A stretch of DNA of 49,739 nucleotides. It comes from an uncultured SAR86 cluster bacterium. GTDB lineage: Bacteria > Pseudomonadota > Gammaproteobacteria > Magnimaribacterales > D2472. The notes beneath the pieces were generated by a model. It was not told the DNA's origin, searched no databases, and worked only from the letters and a program-made list of their open reading frames with translations. The translations under genes and the position numbers were made by a program. This document shows, piece by piece, positions 18,301 to 28,528 of the stretch. The DNA lies in assembly GCA_902635645.1 (NCBI GenBank), contig CACPON010000006.1, positions 1 to 49,739 of the forward strand, given 5' to 3'. Position 1 is the first letter of the stretch; the number at the start of each line of letters is the position of its first letter.

Positions 18301-19716
18301 TTAGAGATTAATTATTTGTATAGCTTCCGAGTGCTCTTCTGAGAAAATACTTGAGACCATTATAAATTTTAAATTTTCTTTACTATTGCCGTAGTATTTT
18401 CTGAGAATCTTTGAAACATTTATTAAAGTTTTATCATGATTAGATAAATTATATAGATAGAATGGAATGGTAGAGCCGACTAAAGAAAGTTGATTTAATG
18501 TCTTCTTATTTCCTGTGAATGTAAAAATAGGTATTCCATGCGGTTTTGAATTAGAAATATAGTTAGCTGTCTTACCTGTTCTTGTAATTGCAATAATTCC
18601 ATCGGCGGCTATTGATTCAGCTAAATTTTTTGCTGCTACTCCAATATGCTGCCAATCTGAGTTGGGCATAAAGTTATTTTCATAACCTAAAGTTCTAAAT
18701 TTTTCGGTTTTTTCAGCAATTGATTTAAGAAAGGTCACACATTCAAATGGATATTTTCCTATACTCGTTTCACCAGAAAGCATTATTGCATCTGCGCCCT
18801 CATATATCGCGTTGGCAATATCGGTAACTTCAGCCCTGGTTGGAGTTGGGTTTTCAATCATTGATTCAAGCAAATGAGTAGCAACAATTGATCTTCTTCC
18901 CCACTTAGCACAAGCATACATTATTCTTCTTTGTATATTAGGCAAATCAACTAGACTGGTTTCAATACCTAAATCTCCTCTGGCTACCATAACACCCCAT
19001 GATGCTCTGCTGATATCATGAATATTATCTAAGCCCTCTTGATTCTCAATCTTGGCTATAATTTTTGCTTTTGATTTTTTCTTATCAAGTATTTCTTGAA
19101 GCTTTTCTAAATCTTCTGTATTTCTTACAAAAGATAAGGCAATAAAATCAACTTTGTTTTTTATTCCAAAGGCAATATCATCAAGATCTTTAGATGTTAA
19201 TGATGGGAGGTTGACTCTAACACCTGGTAAATTCACATGCCTTTTTGATCCAAGCTTTCCTCCATCTAGAACCTTGCAGCGAAGCGTCTCTTCATCTTTG
19301 GATAGAACCATAAAGTTAATCAGCCCATTATCAACTGAGATTCTAGAACCCTCGCTCACACTATGAATTAAATCTTTATAATTAATTTTTATTGAAGAGG
19401 TCTCAACATCAACTTCATCACGAACTGTTAAAGTTACTTCCTCACCAACATTTAACTCTAATGGAAGCTCTGTATCACCTGTTCTAATCTCTGGGCCTTG
19501 AGTATCAAGCAGAATACCAATTTTTCCTGAGTTTAATTTTGATTCTTTATTTATTTTATTAATGCGATCAATTATTAATTGGGCTGATTTATGAGTTGCA
19601 TGAGACATGTTTATTCTCGCTACATTCATGCCATTATTATGAAGTTTTCTAAGCGCAGTTAGACTTTCAGTTGCAGGACCGATTGTGCAAATAATTTTTG
19701 TTCTTGTAAATTTCAT
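18301..19716 (-). CDS. pyk: Pyruvate kinase
   Basis: RTKIICTIGPATESL, MNVARINMSHA, LLDTQGPEIRTGD, IIAKIENQEGLDN, GVMVARGDLGIE, EVTDIANAIYEGADAIMLSGETSIGKYP. Confidence 0.96.
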   Translation of the reverse strand: MKFTRTKIICTIGPATESLTALRKLHNNGMNVARINMSHATHKSAQLIIDRINKINKESKLNSGKIGILLDTQGPEIRTGDTELPLELNVGEEVTLTVRDEVDVETSSIKINYKDLIHSVSEGSRISVDNGLINFMVLSKDEETLRCKVLDGGKLGSKRHVNLPGVRVNLPSLTSKDLDDIAFGIKNKVDFIALSFVRNTEDLEKLQEILDKKKSKAKIIAKIENQEGLDNIHDISRASWGVMVARGDLGIETSLVDLPNIQRRIMYACAKWGRRSIVATHLLESMIENPTPTRAEVTDIANAIYEGADAIMLSGETSIGKYPFECVTFLKSIAEKTEKFRTLGYENNFMPNSDWQHIGVAAKNLAESIAADGIIAITRTGKTANYISNSKPHGIPIFTFTGNKKTLNQLSLVGSTIPFYLYNLSNHDKTLINVSKILRKYYGNSKENLKFIMVSSIFSEEHSEAIQIINL

Positions 19717-19758
19717 AACAGCTCTCTGAAGCAGGAAGTATATACCTTTAGAGAAACT

Positions 19759-20796
19759 TTATGCTGTTTCTTTAAGAGAAATAGCAGCAATTTCTTTAAT
19801 ATATAGCGATAATTCTATCATTCTCTTTGAGAAACCCCATTCATTATCATACCAAGCAAGAATTTTAGTTTGATTTCCTATTTGATAGAGATGATTGCTA
19901 TCAAAAATAGATGATGAAGAGTTATGATTGAAATCAGTACTTACAAGAGGTAAATCGCAAACCGATAAGATTCCTTTGTATTCACCATTAGCTGCATTTC
20001 TAATTATCTCAATTAATTCATCAAGACCGAATGTTTTTTCAGTTTCAAAGGTGAAATCTAACATAGAAACATTTAATGTAGGCACTCTTGTTGCCATACC
20101 ATTAAGTTTTCCATCGAGCTCAGGAATTACCAAACCAATTGCTTTTGCAGCTCCTGTTTTAGATGGAATGATTGATGCTGATGCTGCTCTTGCTCTATAC
20201 AAATCAGCATGGGCTACGTCTAATAAACTCTGATCATTTGTACTCGCATGAACTGTATTAACAAGGCCACTTTTTATTATGTAATTTTCATGAATAATTT
20301 TAGCAAGTGGTGCTAAGCAGTTTGTAGTACATGAAGCATTAGAAATAATTAAATCGTCATCTGATAATTCATTATGGTTAACGCCAAATACAATGGTTTT
20401 GTCTGGATTTTGTGCAGGAGCTGAGATTAATACCTTCTTTGCTCCAGCCTTAATATGGCCTGAAGCAGCTTCTTTAGATGTAAATATTCCAGTACATTCA
20501 AAAACTATATCTATTTCAAGCTCTTCCCATGGCAAATCTGCTGGATTTCTTTCTGAGAAATATTTAATAGATGATTGATCTATTTTTATTTCATTATTTT
20601 CAGCTTTTATCTCATTGTTGATCGATCCATGAATAGAATCATATTTAAGTAAATGAGCATTTGATTCTATTTTTCCTAAGTCATTGATGGCAACTAACTC
20701 TAATTCACCACCTTGGTTTGAAAGATACCCAGCTTCAATTAGATGCCTGGTAATATTTTTACCTATTCTTCCAAAGCCGTTAATTGCAATTTTCAT
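19759..20796 (-). CDS. gap: Type I glyceraldehyde-3-phosphate dehydrogenase
   Basis: INGFGRIGKNITRHL, SNASCTTNCLAPLAKII, VHASTNDQSLLD, AWYDNEWGFSKRM. Confidence 0.96.
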   Translation of the reverse strand: MKIAINGFGRIGKNITRHLIEAGYLSNQGGELELVAINDLGKIESNAHLLKYDSIHGSINNEIKAENNEIKIDQSSIKYFSERNPADLPWEELEIDIVFECTGIFTSKEAASGHIKAGAKKVLISAPAQNPDKTIVFGVNHNELSDDDLIISNASCTTNCLAPLAKIIHENYIIKSGLVNTVHASTNDQSLLDVAHADLYRARAASASIIPSKTGAAKAIGLVIPELDGKLNGMATRVPTLNVSMLDFTFETEKTFGLDELIEIIRNAANGEYKGILSVCDLPLVSTDFNHNSSSSIFDSNHLYQIGNQTKILAWYDNEWGFSKRMIELSLYIKEIAAISLKETA

Positions 20797-20820
20797 AATT
20801 AAAAAAGGTTATTTTATAAA

Positions 20821-20835
20821 TGTAAATTATTTACA
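20821..20835. promoter_or_regulatory. Candidate HexR operator TGTAAATTATTTACA between gap and oadG
   Basis: Perfect odd-centred 15-bp palindrome, 25 bp upstream of the gap start codon. Confidence 0.7.
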
Positions 20836-20936
20836 ATATTTTAAATTAATATGATATATTGTATAATATTTTCATTAATATACAAAATTAACCTTAAATA
20901 CAAAAGTAGTTTTTTTAATAATACTTAACAATCTTT

Positions 20937-21170
20937 ATGAGCGAATTAATTTCTTCAGGAATAAATCTTATGCTTACCGGCATGATTACCGTATTTATTT
21001 TCTTGGCAATATTAATAATATTAATAAATACATCAGCCCTTCTCCTTAAAGATGATATTAAAACTGAAGAAGCAAATACCAATATGCCCTCTGGTAAAAA
21101 AACTAATGAAGTGCCTGAAGAGCATTTAAAAATAATAAATTTAATTAATAAGAGAATCTTTAATGGATAA
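20937..21170 (+). CDS. oadG: Oxaloacetate decarboxylase gamma subunit
   Basis: Short single-TM protein (SSGINLMLTGMITVFIFLAILIILI) directly upstream of and overlapping oadA. Confidence 0.85.
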   Translation: MSELISSGINLMLTGMITVFIFLAILIILINTSALLLKDDIKTEEANTNMPSGKKTNEVPEEHLKIINLINKRIFNG

Positions 21171-22920
21171 GAAAAAAATAGGTGTCACAGAAGTAGTGCT
21201 GAGAGATGGTCATCAATCATTGTTGGCCACAAGACTTAGATATGAAGATATGGAATCTATTCTATCTCATATGGACTCAATAGGGTTTTGGTCAGTTGAA
21301 TCATGGGGAGGAGCGATCTTTGACTCATGCATAAGATATCTTGGTGAAGATCCATGGGAAAGAATTAGAAATATAAAATCAAAAATGCCTAATACACCTC
21401 AGCAGATGCTTTTAAGAGGTCAAAATCTTCTTGGATACAAACATTACTCTGATGAAATTGTGTTTAAATTTATTGAAAAATCTAAAGAGAATGGTGTTGA
21501 TGTTTTTAGAATTTTTGATGCCTTAAATGATACAAGAAATATGGAAACTGCAATAAAAGCTACCATTGATTTAGATGGTCATGCTCAGGGCACTATGTCC
21601 TACACAACAAGCCCAGTTCATAATATGCAAACATGGCTAGATTTAGCTAATAAGCTCCAAGATCTTGGTTGTCATACACTTGCTATAAAAGACATGGCTG
21701 GACTTCTGGACCCATATGTTGGATATGAGCTTGTTTCTAAACTTAAAGAAAGCATTGAGATTCCTATTCATCTTCATAGCCATGCAACTACTGGAATGTC
21801 TACAACAACTGCAATTAAGTGTATTGAAGCAGGATTAGATAATGTTGATACTTCAATTTCATCAATGAGTATGACCTACGGGCATTCAGCAACTGAAACA
21901 GTAGTCGGTATATTAAAAGACACACAATATGAAACAGATATTAAGATAGATAACTTAGCACCAATTGCAAAGCACTTTAGAGAAGTTAGAAAAAAATATG
22001 CTGATTTTGAAGGATCTCTTAAAGGTGTTGATGCAAGAATAATTACCTCTCAAGTTCCTGGAGGAATGCTTACAAATCTTGAAAGTCAGCTCAAAGAACA
22101 AAATGCAGTTGATAAATTTGATGAAGTTATAGATGAGATTCCTAATGTTCGCTCTGATTTAGGATACATACCGCTTGTAACTCCAACATCACAAATTGTA
22201 GGAACGCAGGCAGTAATAAATGTGCTAAATAATGAAAGATATAAGGTTATAACAAAGGAAACTCAAGCCATTCTAAAAGGTGAATATGGTAAAACTCCTG
22301 CAGATGTTGATAAAAAATTACAGGATAAAGTTCTTGGTGATGAAGATCCAATAAGATGCCGTCCTGCAGATCTTATAGATGAGAATGAGTATAAACTCAC
22401 GAAAGAGAAGTATTTAAAATCACTAGAAGAAAATAATATTACCGTTGATGATACTGAAGAAAATATACTTATCTATACCCTCTTTCCTGAAATAGGATTA
22501 AAGTTCTTAGAAAATAAAGAAAACGAAGATTATTTCGAAAAATCTCCAACTCAGTTAAGTGAAGAAAAAAATGGATATTATAAAGTTGTAATAGATGAAA
22601 AAGATTATCTAGTTAAGTATTCACAAACTGATGAACCAGAAATAATAAACGGTAATTCAAATTCAGAACTTCAGTCAAATAATAATGAGCCCGTATCAGA
22701 TGAAACTGGTATGGTTGTAAATGCTCCACTAGCTGGAAATATTTTTAGAATTGAAAAAAATGTTGGGGATACTGTTGGTGATGATGAAACCATTATTGTT
22801 TTAGAGGCAATGAAGATGGAGACAACAATCAAAACACCAACTAGCGGAAAAATTAAACAAATCTTCATCAAAAATGGTGACAAAGTCCAATCAGGCGATC
22901 CTTTATTTGAGGTAGTTTAA
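21163..22920 (+). CDS. oadA: Oxaloacetate decarboxylase alpha subunit (carboxyltransferase + biotinyl domain)
   Basis: [45 protein letters not shown], biotin site [11 protein letters not shown]. Confidence 0.95.
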   Translation: MDKKKIGVTEVVLRDGHQSLLATRLRYEDMESILSHMDSIGFWSVESWGGAIFDSCIRYLGEDPWERIRNIKSKMPNTPQQMLLRGQNLLGYKHYSDEIVFKFIEKSKENGVDVFRIFDALNDTRNMETAIKATIDLDGHAQGTMSYTTSPVHNMQTWLDLANKLQDLGCHTLAIKDMAGLLDPYVGYELVSKLKESIEIPIHLHSHATTGMSTTTAIKCIEAGLDNVDTSISSMSMTYGHSATETVVGILKDTQYETDIKIDNLAPIAKHFREVRKKYADFEGSLKGVDARIITSQVPGGMLTNLESQLKEQNAVDKFDEVIDEIPNVRSDLGYIPLVTPTSQIVGTQAVINVLNNERYKVITKETQAILKGEYGKTPADVDKKLQDKVLGDEDPIRCRPADLIDENEYKLTKEKYLKSLEENNITVDDTEENILIYTLFPEIGLKFLENKENEDYFEKSPTQLSEEKNGYYKVVIDEKDYLVKYSQTDEPEIINGNSNSELQSNNNEPVSDETGMVVNAPLAGNIFRIEKNVGDTVGDDETIIVLEAMKMETTIKTPTSGKIKQIFIKNGDKVQSGDPLFEVV

Positions 22921-24206
22921 TGAACTTAATTGAATTTTTTTCAACTCTTGGAATATTTAGTATAACAATAGGGCAATCTATAATGATTCTTGTTGGATTG
23001 CTTTTGATATACCTGGCAATAAACAAGAAATTTGAACCACTACTGCTACTACCAATTGGATTTGGTGCTTTATTAACAAATATTCCTGAAATTGGTTTAT
23101 CTATGAGTCCAATAGAAAAACTTATTTATGCTAATAATCCCAGTGAAATAAGCACTGTTATTTCTGAACTATCTATCAGTGGATTAAATCTTTCTGAATT
23201 TTTAAAGAATGCATCATTTAGTGAACTTCAACTCTTAAATATTACTGCACAAAATTTAGGATATAGTCCTGGTATCTTGTATATATTTTATGAGACTGCT
23301 ATTGGATCAGGTATAGCTCCGTTATTAATTTTTATGGGTGTTGGTGCCATGACAGATTTTGGTCCACTTCTTGCAAACCCAAAGACATTAATATTGGGGG
23401 CTGCTGCTCAGTTTGGTATTTTTGCAACAGTTATGGGCGCCCTTCTATTAGATTATTATGGACTGATAGAATTCACTTTAAAACAAGCTGCTGCAACTGG
23501 CATAATTGGTGGTGCTGATGGTCCAACTGCTATATATGTTTCATCAATCCTTGCGCCTGAATTATTAGGTCCAATTGCCGTGGCTGCATACTCATATATG
23601 GCTTTAGTTCCATTAATCCAGCCACCAATTATGAAAGCTTTAACAACAGAAAATGAGAGAACTATTTCTATGGTTCAACTAAGGAATGTATCCCAAAAAG
23701 AAAAAATAGTGTTTCCAATCATGCTTTTTTTACTTGTTGGCTTATTGTTGCCTAGTGCTGCACCGCTATTAGGTATGTTATGTCTTGGGAATCTAATGAA
23801 AGAATCTTTAGTGGTAGATAGACTAAGTGATGTTGCTCAGAATTCTTTAATTAATATAGTCACAATATTTTTAGGTTTATCTGTCGGATCAAAACTAGCA
23901 GCAGATAAATTTTTATCACCTGAAACCTTGGGTATTTTAATTCTGGGTATGGTGGCATTTGCTATTGGAACTGCAGCTGGAGTTTTAGTAGCAAAACTCA
24001 TAAATGTATTTAGTAAAACTAAGATCAATCCATTAATTGGAGCAGCCGGTGTTTCAGCAGTACCGATGGCAGCAAGGGTTGTTAATAAAGTTGGACTTGA
24101 ATACAACTCACAAAATCATTTACTAATGCATGCAATGGGACCAAATATAGCCGGTGTTATAGGTTCTGCAGTAGCTGCAGGTGTAATGATTAAATTCTTA
24201 AGCTAA
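22920..24206 (+). CDS. oadB: Oxaloacetate decarboxylase beta subunit (Na+ pump)
   Basis: [18 protein letters not shown]-like, [71 protein letters not shown]. Confidence 0.95.
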   Translation: MNLIEFFSTLGIFSITIGQSIMILVGLLLIYLAINKKFEPLLLLPIGFGALLTNIPEIGLSMSPIEKLIYANNPSEISTVISELSISGLNLSEFLKNASFSELQLLNITAQNLGYSPGILYIFYETAIGSGIAPLLIFMGVGAMTDFGPLLANPKTLILGAAAQFGIFATVMGALLLDYYGLIEFTLKQAAATGIIGGADGPTAIYVSSILAPELLGPIAVAAYSYMALVPLIQPPIMKALTTENERTISMVQLRNVSQKEKIVFPIMLFLLVGLLLPSAAPLLGMLCLGNLMKESLVVDRLSDVAQNSLINIVTIFLGLSVGSKLAADKFLSPETLGILILGMVAFAIGTAAGVLVAKLINVFSKTKINPLIGAAGVSAVPMAARVVNKVGLEYNSQNHLLMHAMGPNIAGVIGSAVAAGVMIKFLS

Positions 24207-24215
24207 ATTCCAGGC

Positions 24216-24438
24216 GAAAAAAAACAGAGACTAGCTCTGTTTCTTTAAGTTCGAGATCCTTAGGGGTCCTGAGTGAGATTCTCTCTGGCTCCTTGAGTTC
24301 TTTCTCTTGAACTCTTGGTGGGTTACTAAGCTCTTTTTTATCGTCGACTCTTAGCAACGCTTTCACCCTATGGGCTCTTCCTTCTTGACCTCTCTAACTC
24401 CCGTCTGCAGTTGATTGTTAGTCGGAATCAAGTTGGTC
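24216..24438 (-). ncRNA. Candidate structured small RNA of ~220 nt, family not recognised
   Basis: Non-coding gap with its own minus-strand promoter-like boxes (TTGACT 24471-24466, 16-bp spacer, TATATT 24449-24444), internal stems (24350-24358 with 24322-24330; 24295-24300 with 24309-24314) and a terminator hairpin followed by eight U. Noticeably more GC-rich than neighbouring spacers. Confidence 0.72.
24217..24242 (-). terminator. Rho-independent terminator (AAACAGAG-CTAGT-CTCTGTTT then U8 on the minus strand)
   Basis: 8-bp perfect stem 24222-24229 / 24235-24242; U-tract encoded by A(24217-24224). May also terminate oadB on the plus strand, more weakly. Confidence 0.82.
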
Positions 24439-24564
24439 TATTAAATATACTCTTCTTAAATTCTAAGTCAACACTTTATTTAAAAAAAATAATATTTTTT
24501 TATATTTATTTTTTAATTCTTAAAAATCAATACAATATATTTAATAATTATCAATAAAAAATAT

Positions 24565-25710
24565 ATGTTTTTACCAAAAATAGATCCATTAATTAACTAT
24601 AAAACTGAATCTAAATCGCTAGAAAGAATTACAGACATTGCATACCAACTACCTAAGCTATTATTAACAGGCAGGGTTCAAAGCACGATAAATAATTTAA
24701 AAACCAATGATCTTTCAGTACTGTCATTAATAAAGAATAATGACATGCGTGAAATAAGACTGGCTATGGTTCATTTAAGTTTTATATCACATGCTTATAT
24801 ATGGGGTGCCTCCACTCCATCAAAAACTCTTCCAGAAGTTCTTGCAAAACCGTGGGTAATTTTATCCAAAACTTTAGGAAGACCGCCCATATTAAGTTAT
24901 GCAAGTTATTGTCTTGATAATTGGTACAGGATAAATCCTAAAGAAAAAATTAGTTTAGAAAATGTTGGACTCATTACTAATTTTTTAGGAGGTGTTGATG
25001 AAGATTGGTTTGTAACAATTCATGTTTGCATAGAAAACGCTGCCACAGATGCTATTCATGCTGCATCAAAATTATCAAAATTAAATGAATCTGACCCTAT
25101 TTCAATATATTCAAAATACCTTGGAAAGATAATTACATCTTTAAGAGAAGTTAACTCCATATTTTCCAGGATGCCTGAAAAATGTGATCCATATGTTTAC
25201 TATCATAGAGTTAGGCCATTTATATTTGGTACAAAGGATAACCCAGATCTTAAAAAGGGATTGATATATAAAAATCAATATAACAATAAACCACAGTTTT
25301 TTAGAGGTGAAACAGGTGCGCAAAGCAGTATTATTCCATTTTTAGATGGATCTCTTGGCATCTATCATACTGAAGATCATTTAAGGCATTATTTAAATGA
25401 AATGAGAGATTATATGCCTCCACAACATAGAAAAATGATTGAGGATGTTGAATCAAGATCAAATGCTAAGTATTTCATCCATCAGTCTAAACGATTGACT
25501 AACCAATACAACAAATGTCTTGAGGAAATAAGAATATTTAGAGCACAACATTTAGAATTTGCTGCTACCTATATTCATAAACAATCTCAGATTAAAAACC
25601 CTTTTGGTAGAGGTGGTTCTACTATAACTGGAACTGGTGGTACTCCTTTTATGAAGTATCTAAAAAAACATAGGGATGAAACGCAAAAACAAAAAATTAA
25701 AAATCCTTAA
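24565..25710 (+). CDS. Indoleamine 2,3-dioxygenase (IDO) family heme protein
   Basis: FRGETGAQSSIIPFLDGSLGI, RAQHLEFAATYIHKQSQ and GTGGTPFMKYLKKHRDET match IDO/myoglobin-IDO family signatures. Confidence 0.85.
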   Translation: MFLPKIDPLINYKTESKSLERITDIAYQLPKLLLTGRVQSTINNLKTNDLSVLSLIKNNDMREIRLAMVHLSFISHAYIWGASTPSKTLPEVLAKPWVILSKTLGRPPILSYASYCLDNWYRINPKEKISLENVGLITNFLGGVDEDWFVTIHVCIENAATDAIHAASKLSKLNESDPISIYSKYLGKIITSLREVNSIFSRMPEKCDPYVYYHRVRPFIFGTKDNPDLKKGLIYKNQYNNKPQFFRGETGAQSSIIPFLDGSLGIYHTEDHLRHYLNEMRDYMPPQHRKMIEDVESRSNAKYFIHQSKRLTNQYNKCLEEIRIFRAQHLEFAATYIHKQSQIKNPFGRGGSTITGTGGTPFMKYLKKHRDETQKQKIKNP

Positions 25711-25729
25711 TACTAGTTTTCTATTTTCC

Positions 25730-25760
25730 AAAAAAAAGGGTTGCAAATGCAACCCTTTTT
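25730..25760. terminator. Bidirectional terminator (GGGTTGCAAATGCAACCC flanked by A and T runs)
   Basis: Perfect inverted repeat 25738-25755 between convergent IDO and TonB receptor genes. Confidence 0.88.
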
Positions 25761-25776
25761 AATTCTATTTAAAGAA

Positions 25777-28467
25777 TTATAGATCCCAACTAAATCCTAG
25801 AGTTGTTACCATTCCAAGATTGTTATGTATTAATCTATTGTACTCACCTGATGAATCAAGTGGTGGATCATTCTTCTCAAGGTTTCTAACAGTTAATGAT
25901 ATATTTAAACCATCAACTTGAGGAACAGAATAAACTGCTCTTAGGTTAACTTGAGTCCAATCACCAATTGAACCAATTGGCTCATATGTTGCTGAATAAT
26001 CATCAGCCATAGAATCAATAAATTCATACTGTAAAGTTAAATACAACTCAGGCATAGCTTGTAAAGTATGACCTACATCCATTGTATATCTATAGTCAGG
26101 TGTTGAAGTTAATCCTACAAAGTTGTAGACAGGACCGTTATAGAAAGCTTCGCCTTCATCTTTGTCCATGTCAATCATACTAAAGTTAACATCAAAGTCT
26201 CCTACTCCAGTCTCAAAAAGACCTGAATATTTAACATCCATACCTGAAGTAAGGATTGAATTACCATTAATAGGATTGTAGAAACACTCTTCAAGTTTTG
26301 AAGATGCACCAGCATCACCTCTTGTACAATAAGCACCTTGAGATGTTAGAACTGTTGCATAACTAGCACCTAATACAGTTGAGTCAATAATATCTTGAAC
26401 AGTAATTGCAGTAACAACTTTATCAATCTCTGTTTCAAAGAAATCAACTGCTATTGAATGGTTACCCCATTCATAAATGATACCAAAGTTAGTTGACTCA
26501 GACTCTTCTGGTCCTAAGTTTGGGTTAGAAGAAATATAGGTATTAACCTGCTCTTCATTACAGTCTGCTCTAGCAATTCCAACAGCATTACAGTAAACAT
26601 AGTCAGTATGATATTCAGCACTAAAAGTAGTATTAGCAACCAAATCACCTAAACCAGGAGCACGGAAACCAGTTCCCATTGATGCTCTTAGTGTTAAGCC
26701 TTCCATTACTTCAACTAAACCTTTAAGTGTGTATGAAGTGTTAGTACCAAAGTCACTATAGTCGTCATGTCTAACAGCTACTTGAACTTCACCACGTCCG
26801 TCCATAACAGCAGTTTTTGTTTCAACAAACATAGCAGTATATGATCTTGAACTACCGTCAGAGTTACCTGATGAACCACCAACGTTTCCAACTTCACTTT
26901 GTTTATCAAATAAGTTTTGATATCTATATTCAGCATCTTGAATACCAGCAACAAAGTCAGTATTAGGAATCATTTTTAATGGACCGCCAATAGTATATTC
27001 AAGGTTTCTGAATTGTGTATTAGCTGTTTGTGATGGACTTGCAGTGTAGTATGCAACTACATCAGGATGGAAAAGATCTGTTTGATCTTTAAAAGTTCCT
27101 GCGCCATCAGGTGAGAAAGCTGTAGCAGCTTCTGTATATTCTGGTTTTTGAAGATAACAACACTCATATGTATCATAATCAGTTTTATTAAACTGTAATG
27201 ATAAATCCCATGTGTATTCACCTAGGTTTCCTGTTAAACCAACAACAGCGTTTCCACCCCAGTCTGTTCTCCATGATGCTCTAGGTCCAATTTCAATAAA
27301 TCTTTTTCTTAATTGAACAGGGACATCAAGACCATAAATTACTTGCTCAGCAGTTCCATCTGATTGAGCAGGTACTCTAACATTTGCCAATCCAGCTGGA
27401 TATGGGTCGATGAAAGCAGCAGGAGGAGCATATCTACCAAATGTCTCATTTCTTGAAATAACAAATGATGTATATAGATTCATTCCGCCTTGAATATCTT
27501 TATCATAGTTTAATGTGAATGCATCAAAGTTCTTACCAGCATTTTCAGCCATGATTTGTGTATAGTCGAATGAACATACGTAGTCATTATCTAGACCACC
27601 GGCAGGAGCTGCACCCCATGTATAAGTTTTACCACCTTCTAAAAATCTCTCGTCACCTAAACATTCAGCAGCAGGCAAATATTGCCCTTTAACTAAATGA
27701 GGATATTTTGTAGATGTTTCTAATAGCTTGTAGTTCCAAGCATAAGAAGAGACGTTAAAGCCTGAGCTTAAATCTCCGTCTGTTGGAGGTGTTCCCATAG
27801 TATATGGTCTATCTGATAGATAGATGATATCTCTTTGTTGGTGCTCATAAGACCACATTATTCGAGAATCATCAGTTGATAGTCCTCCAACAATTGAGAA
27901 TGATTCCTCTTCACCACCAGGTAGATCAGGAGATGAAACAGTACCACTGATAGTAAGACCGTTGAAGTCTTTCTTTGTGATAATGTTTACAACACCACCG
28001 ATAGCATCAGAACCATAAACTGCAGATGCGCCATCTGCTAATATTTCAACACGCTCAATAGCAGCTGTTGGTAATAAGTTTAGGTTAGCTGATTCACCAC
28101 CTGTTTTTGGGTTAGCCGGAACTCTTCTACCATCAATAAGTACTAGAGTTCTAGAAGAACCTAAGCCTCTTAATGAGATTTCAGATGTACCACCAGCAGA
28201 ACTACCGGATCTTTCATAAAAAGAACCAGCTACGTTTATAGGCAACTCTCTTAAAACATCAGAGATTGTAAGCTCTGCAGTTCTTGCTATGACCTCTTGG
28301 TCAAGAACAACAACTGGCTGTGCTCCAGTAAATTCTGATGTTGCAATACGAGAACCTGTAACAACTACTTCTTCAACATCAGATTCTTCTTCTTGTGCTA
28401 CAACAGATGTAGTCATAAAAGAAAAACCCATTACCAAAGCAAGTAGGTATCTTTCTGTATTTAACAT
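25777..28467 (-). CDS. TonB-dependent receptor
   Basis: Signal peptide, TonB-box-like VEEVVVTGSRI, plug (ISLRGLGSSRTLVLIDGRRVP, AIERVEILADGASAVYGSDAIGGVVNIITKK), terminal beta-strand TTLGFSWDL. Confidence 0.93.
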   Translation of the reverse strand: MLNTERYLLALVMGFSFMTTSVVAQEEESDVEEVVVTGSRIATSEFTGAQPVVVLDQEVIARTAELTISDVLRELPINVAGSFYERSGSSAGGTSEISLRGLGSSRTLVLIDGRRVPANPKTGGESANLNLLPTAAIERVEILADGASAVYGSDAIGGVVNIITKKDFNGLTISGTVSSPDLPGGEEESFSIVGGLSTDDSRIMWSYEHQQRDIIYLSDRPYTMGTPPTDGDLSSGFNVSSYAWNYKLLETSTKYPHLVKGQYLPAAECLGDERFLEGGKTYTWGAAPAGGLDNDYVCSFDYTQIMAENAGKNFDAFTLNYDKDIQGGMNLYTSFVISRNETFGRYAPPAAFIDPYPAGLANVRVPAQSDGTAEQVIYGLDVPVQLRKRFIEIGPRASWRTDWGGNAVVGLTGNLGEYTWDLSLQFNKTDYDTYECCYLQKPEYTEAATAFSPDGAGTFKDQTDLFHPDVVAYYTASPSQTANTQFRNLEYTIGGPLKMIPNTDFVAGIQDAEYRYQNLFDKQSEVGNVGGSSGNSDGSSRSYTAMFVETKTAVMDGRGEVQVAVRHDDYSDFGTNTSYTLKGLVEVMEGLTLRASMGTGFRAPGLGDLVANTTFSAEYHTDYVYCNAVGIARADCNEEQVNTYISSNPNLGPEESESTNFGIIYEWGNHSIAVDFFETEIDKVVTAITVQDIIDSTVLGASYATVLTSQGAYCTRGDAGASSKLEECFYNPINGNSILTSGMDVKYSGLFETGVGDFDVNFSMIDMDKDEGEAFYNGPVYNFVGLTSTPDYRYTMDVGHTLQAMPELYLTLQYEFIDSMADDYSATYEPIGSIGDWTQVNLRAVYSVPQVDGLNISLTVRNLEKNDPPLDSSGEYNRLIHNNLGMVTTLGFSWDL

Positions 28468-28501
28468 AATTTCCCCTTTATATATAAAAGTAATCTAACG
28501 C

Positions 28502-28528
28502 ACATGTAACATGTACGTCACAATTGTG
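28502..28528. promoter_or_regulatory. Two adjacent palindromes (ACATGTAACATGT, CACAATTGTG) upstream of the TonB receptor
   Basis: 28502-28514 and 28519-28528 are perfect palindromes just upstream of the receptor start codon; function unknown. Confidence 0.35.

Noticed and set aside
24216-24438. Identification of the candidate RNA as 4.5S SRP RNA, RNase P or 6S
   Set aside because: GGUCA..GAAGGAAG..AGCC and CCCAUAGGGUGAAA only superficially resemble SRP and RNase P fragments; length, the rest of the conserved cores and the overall fold do not fit.
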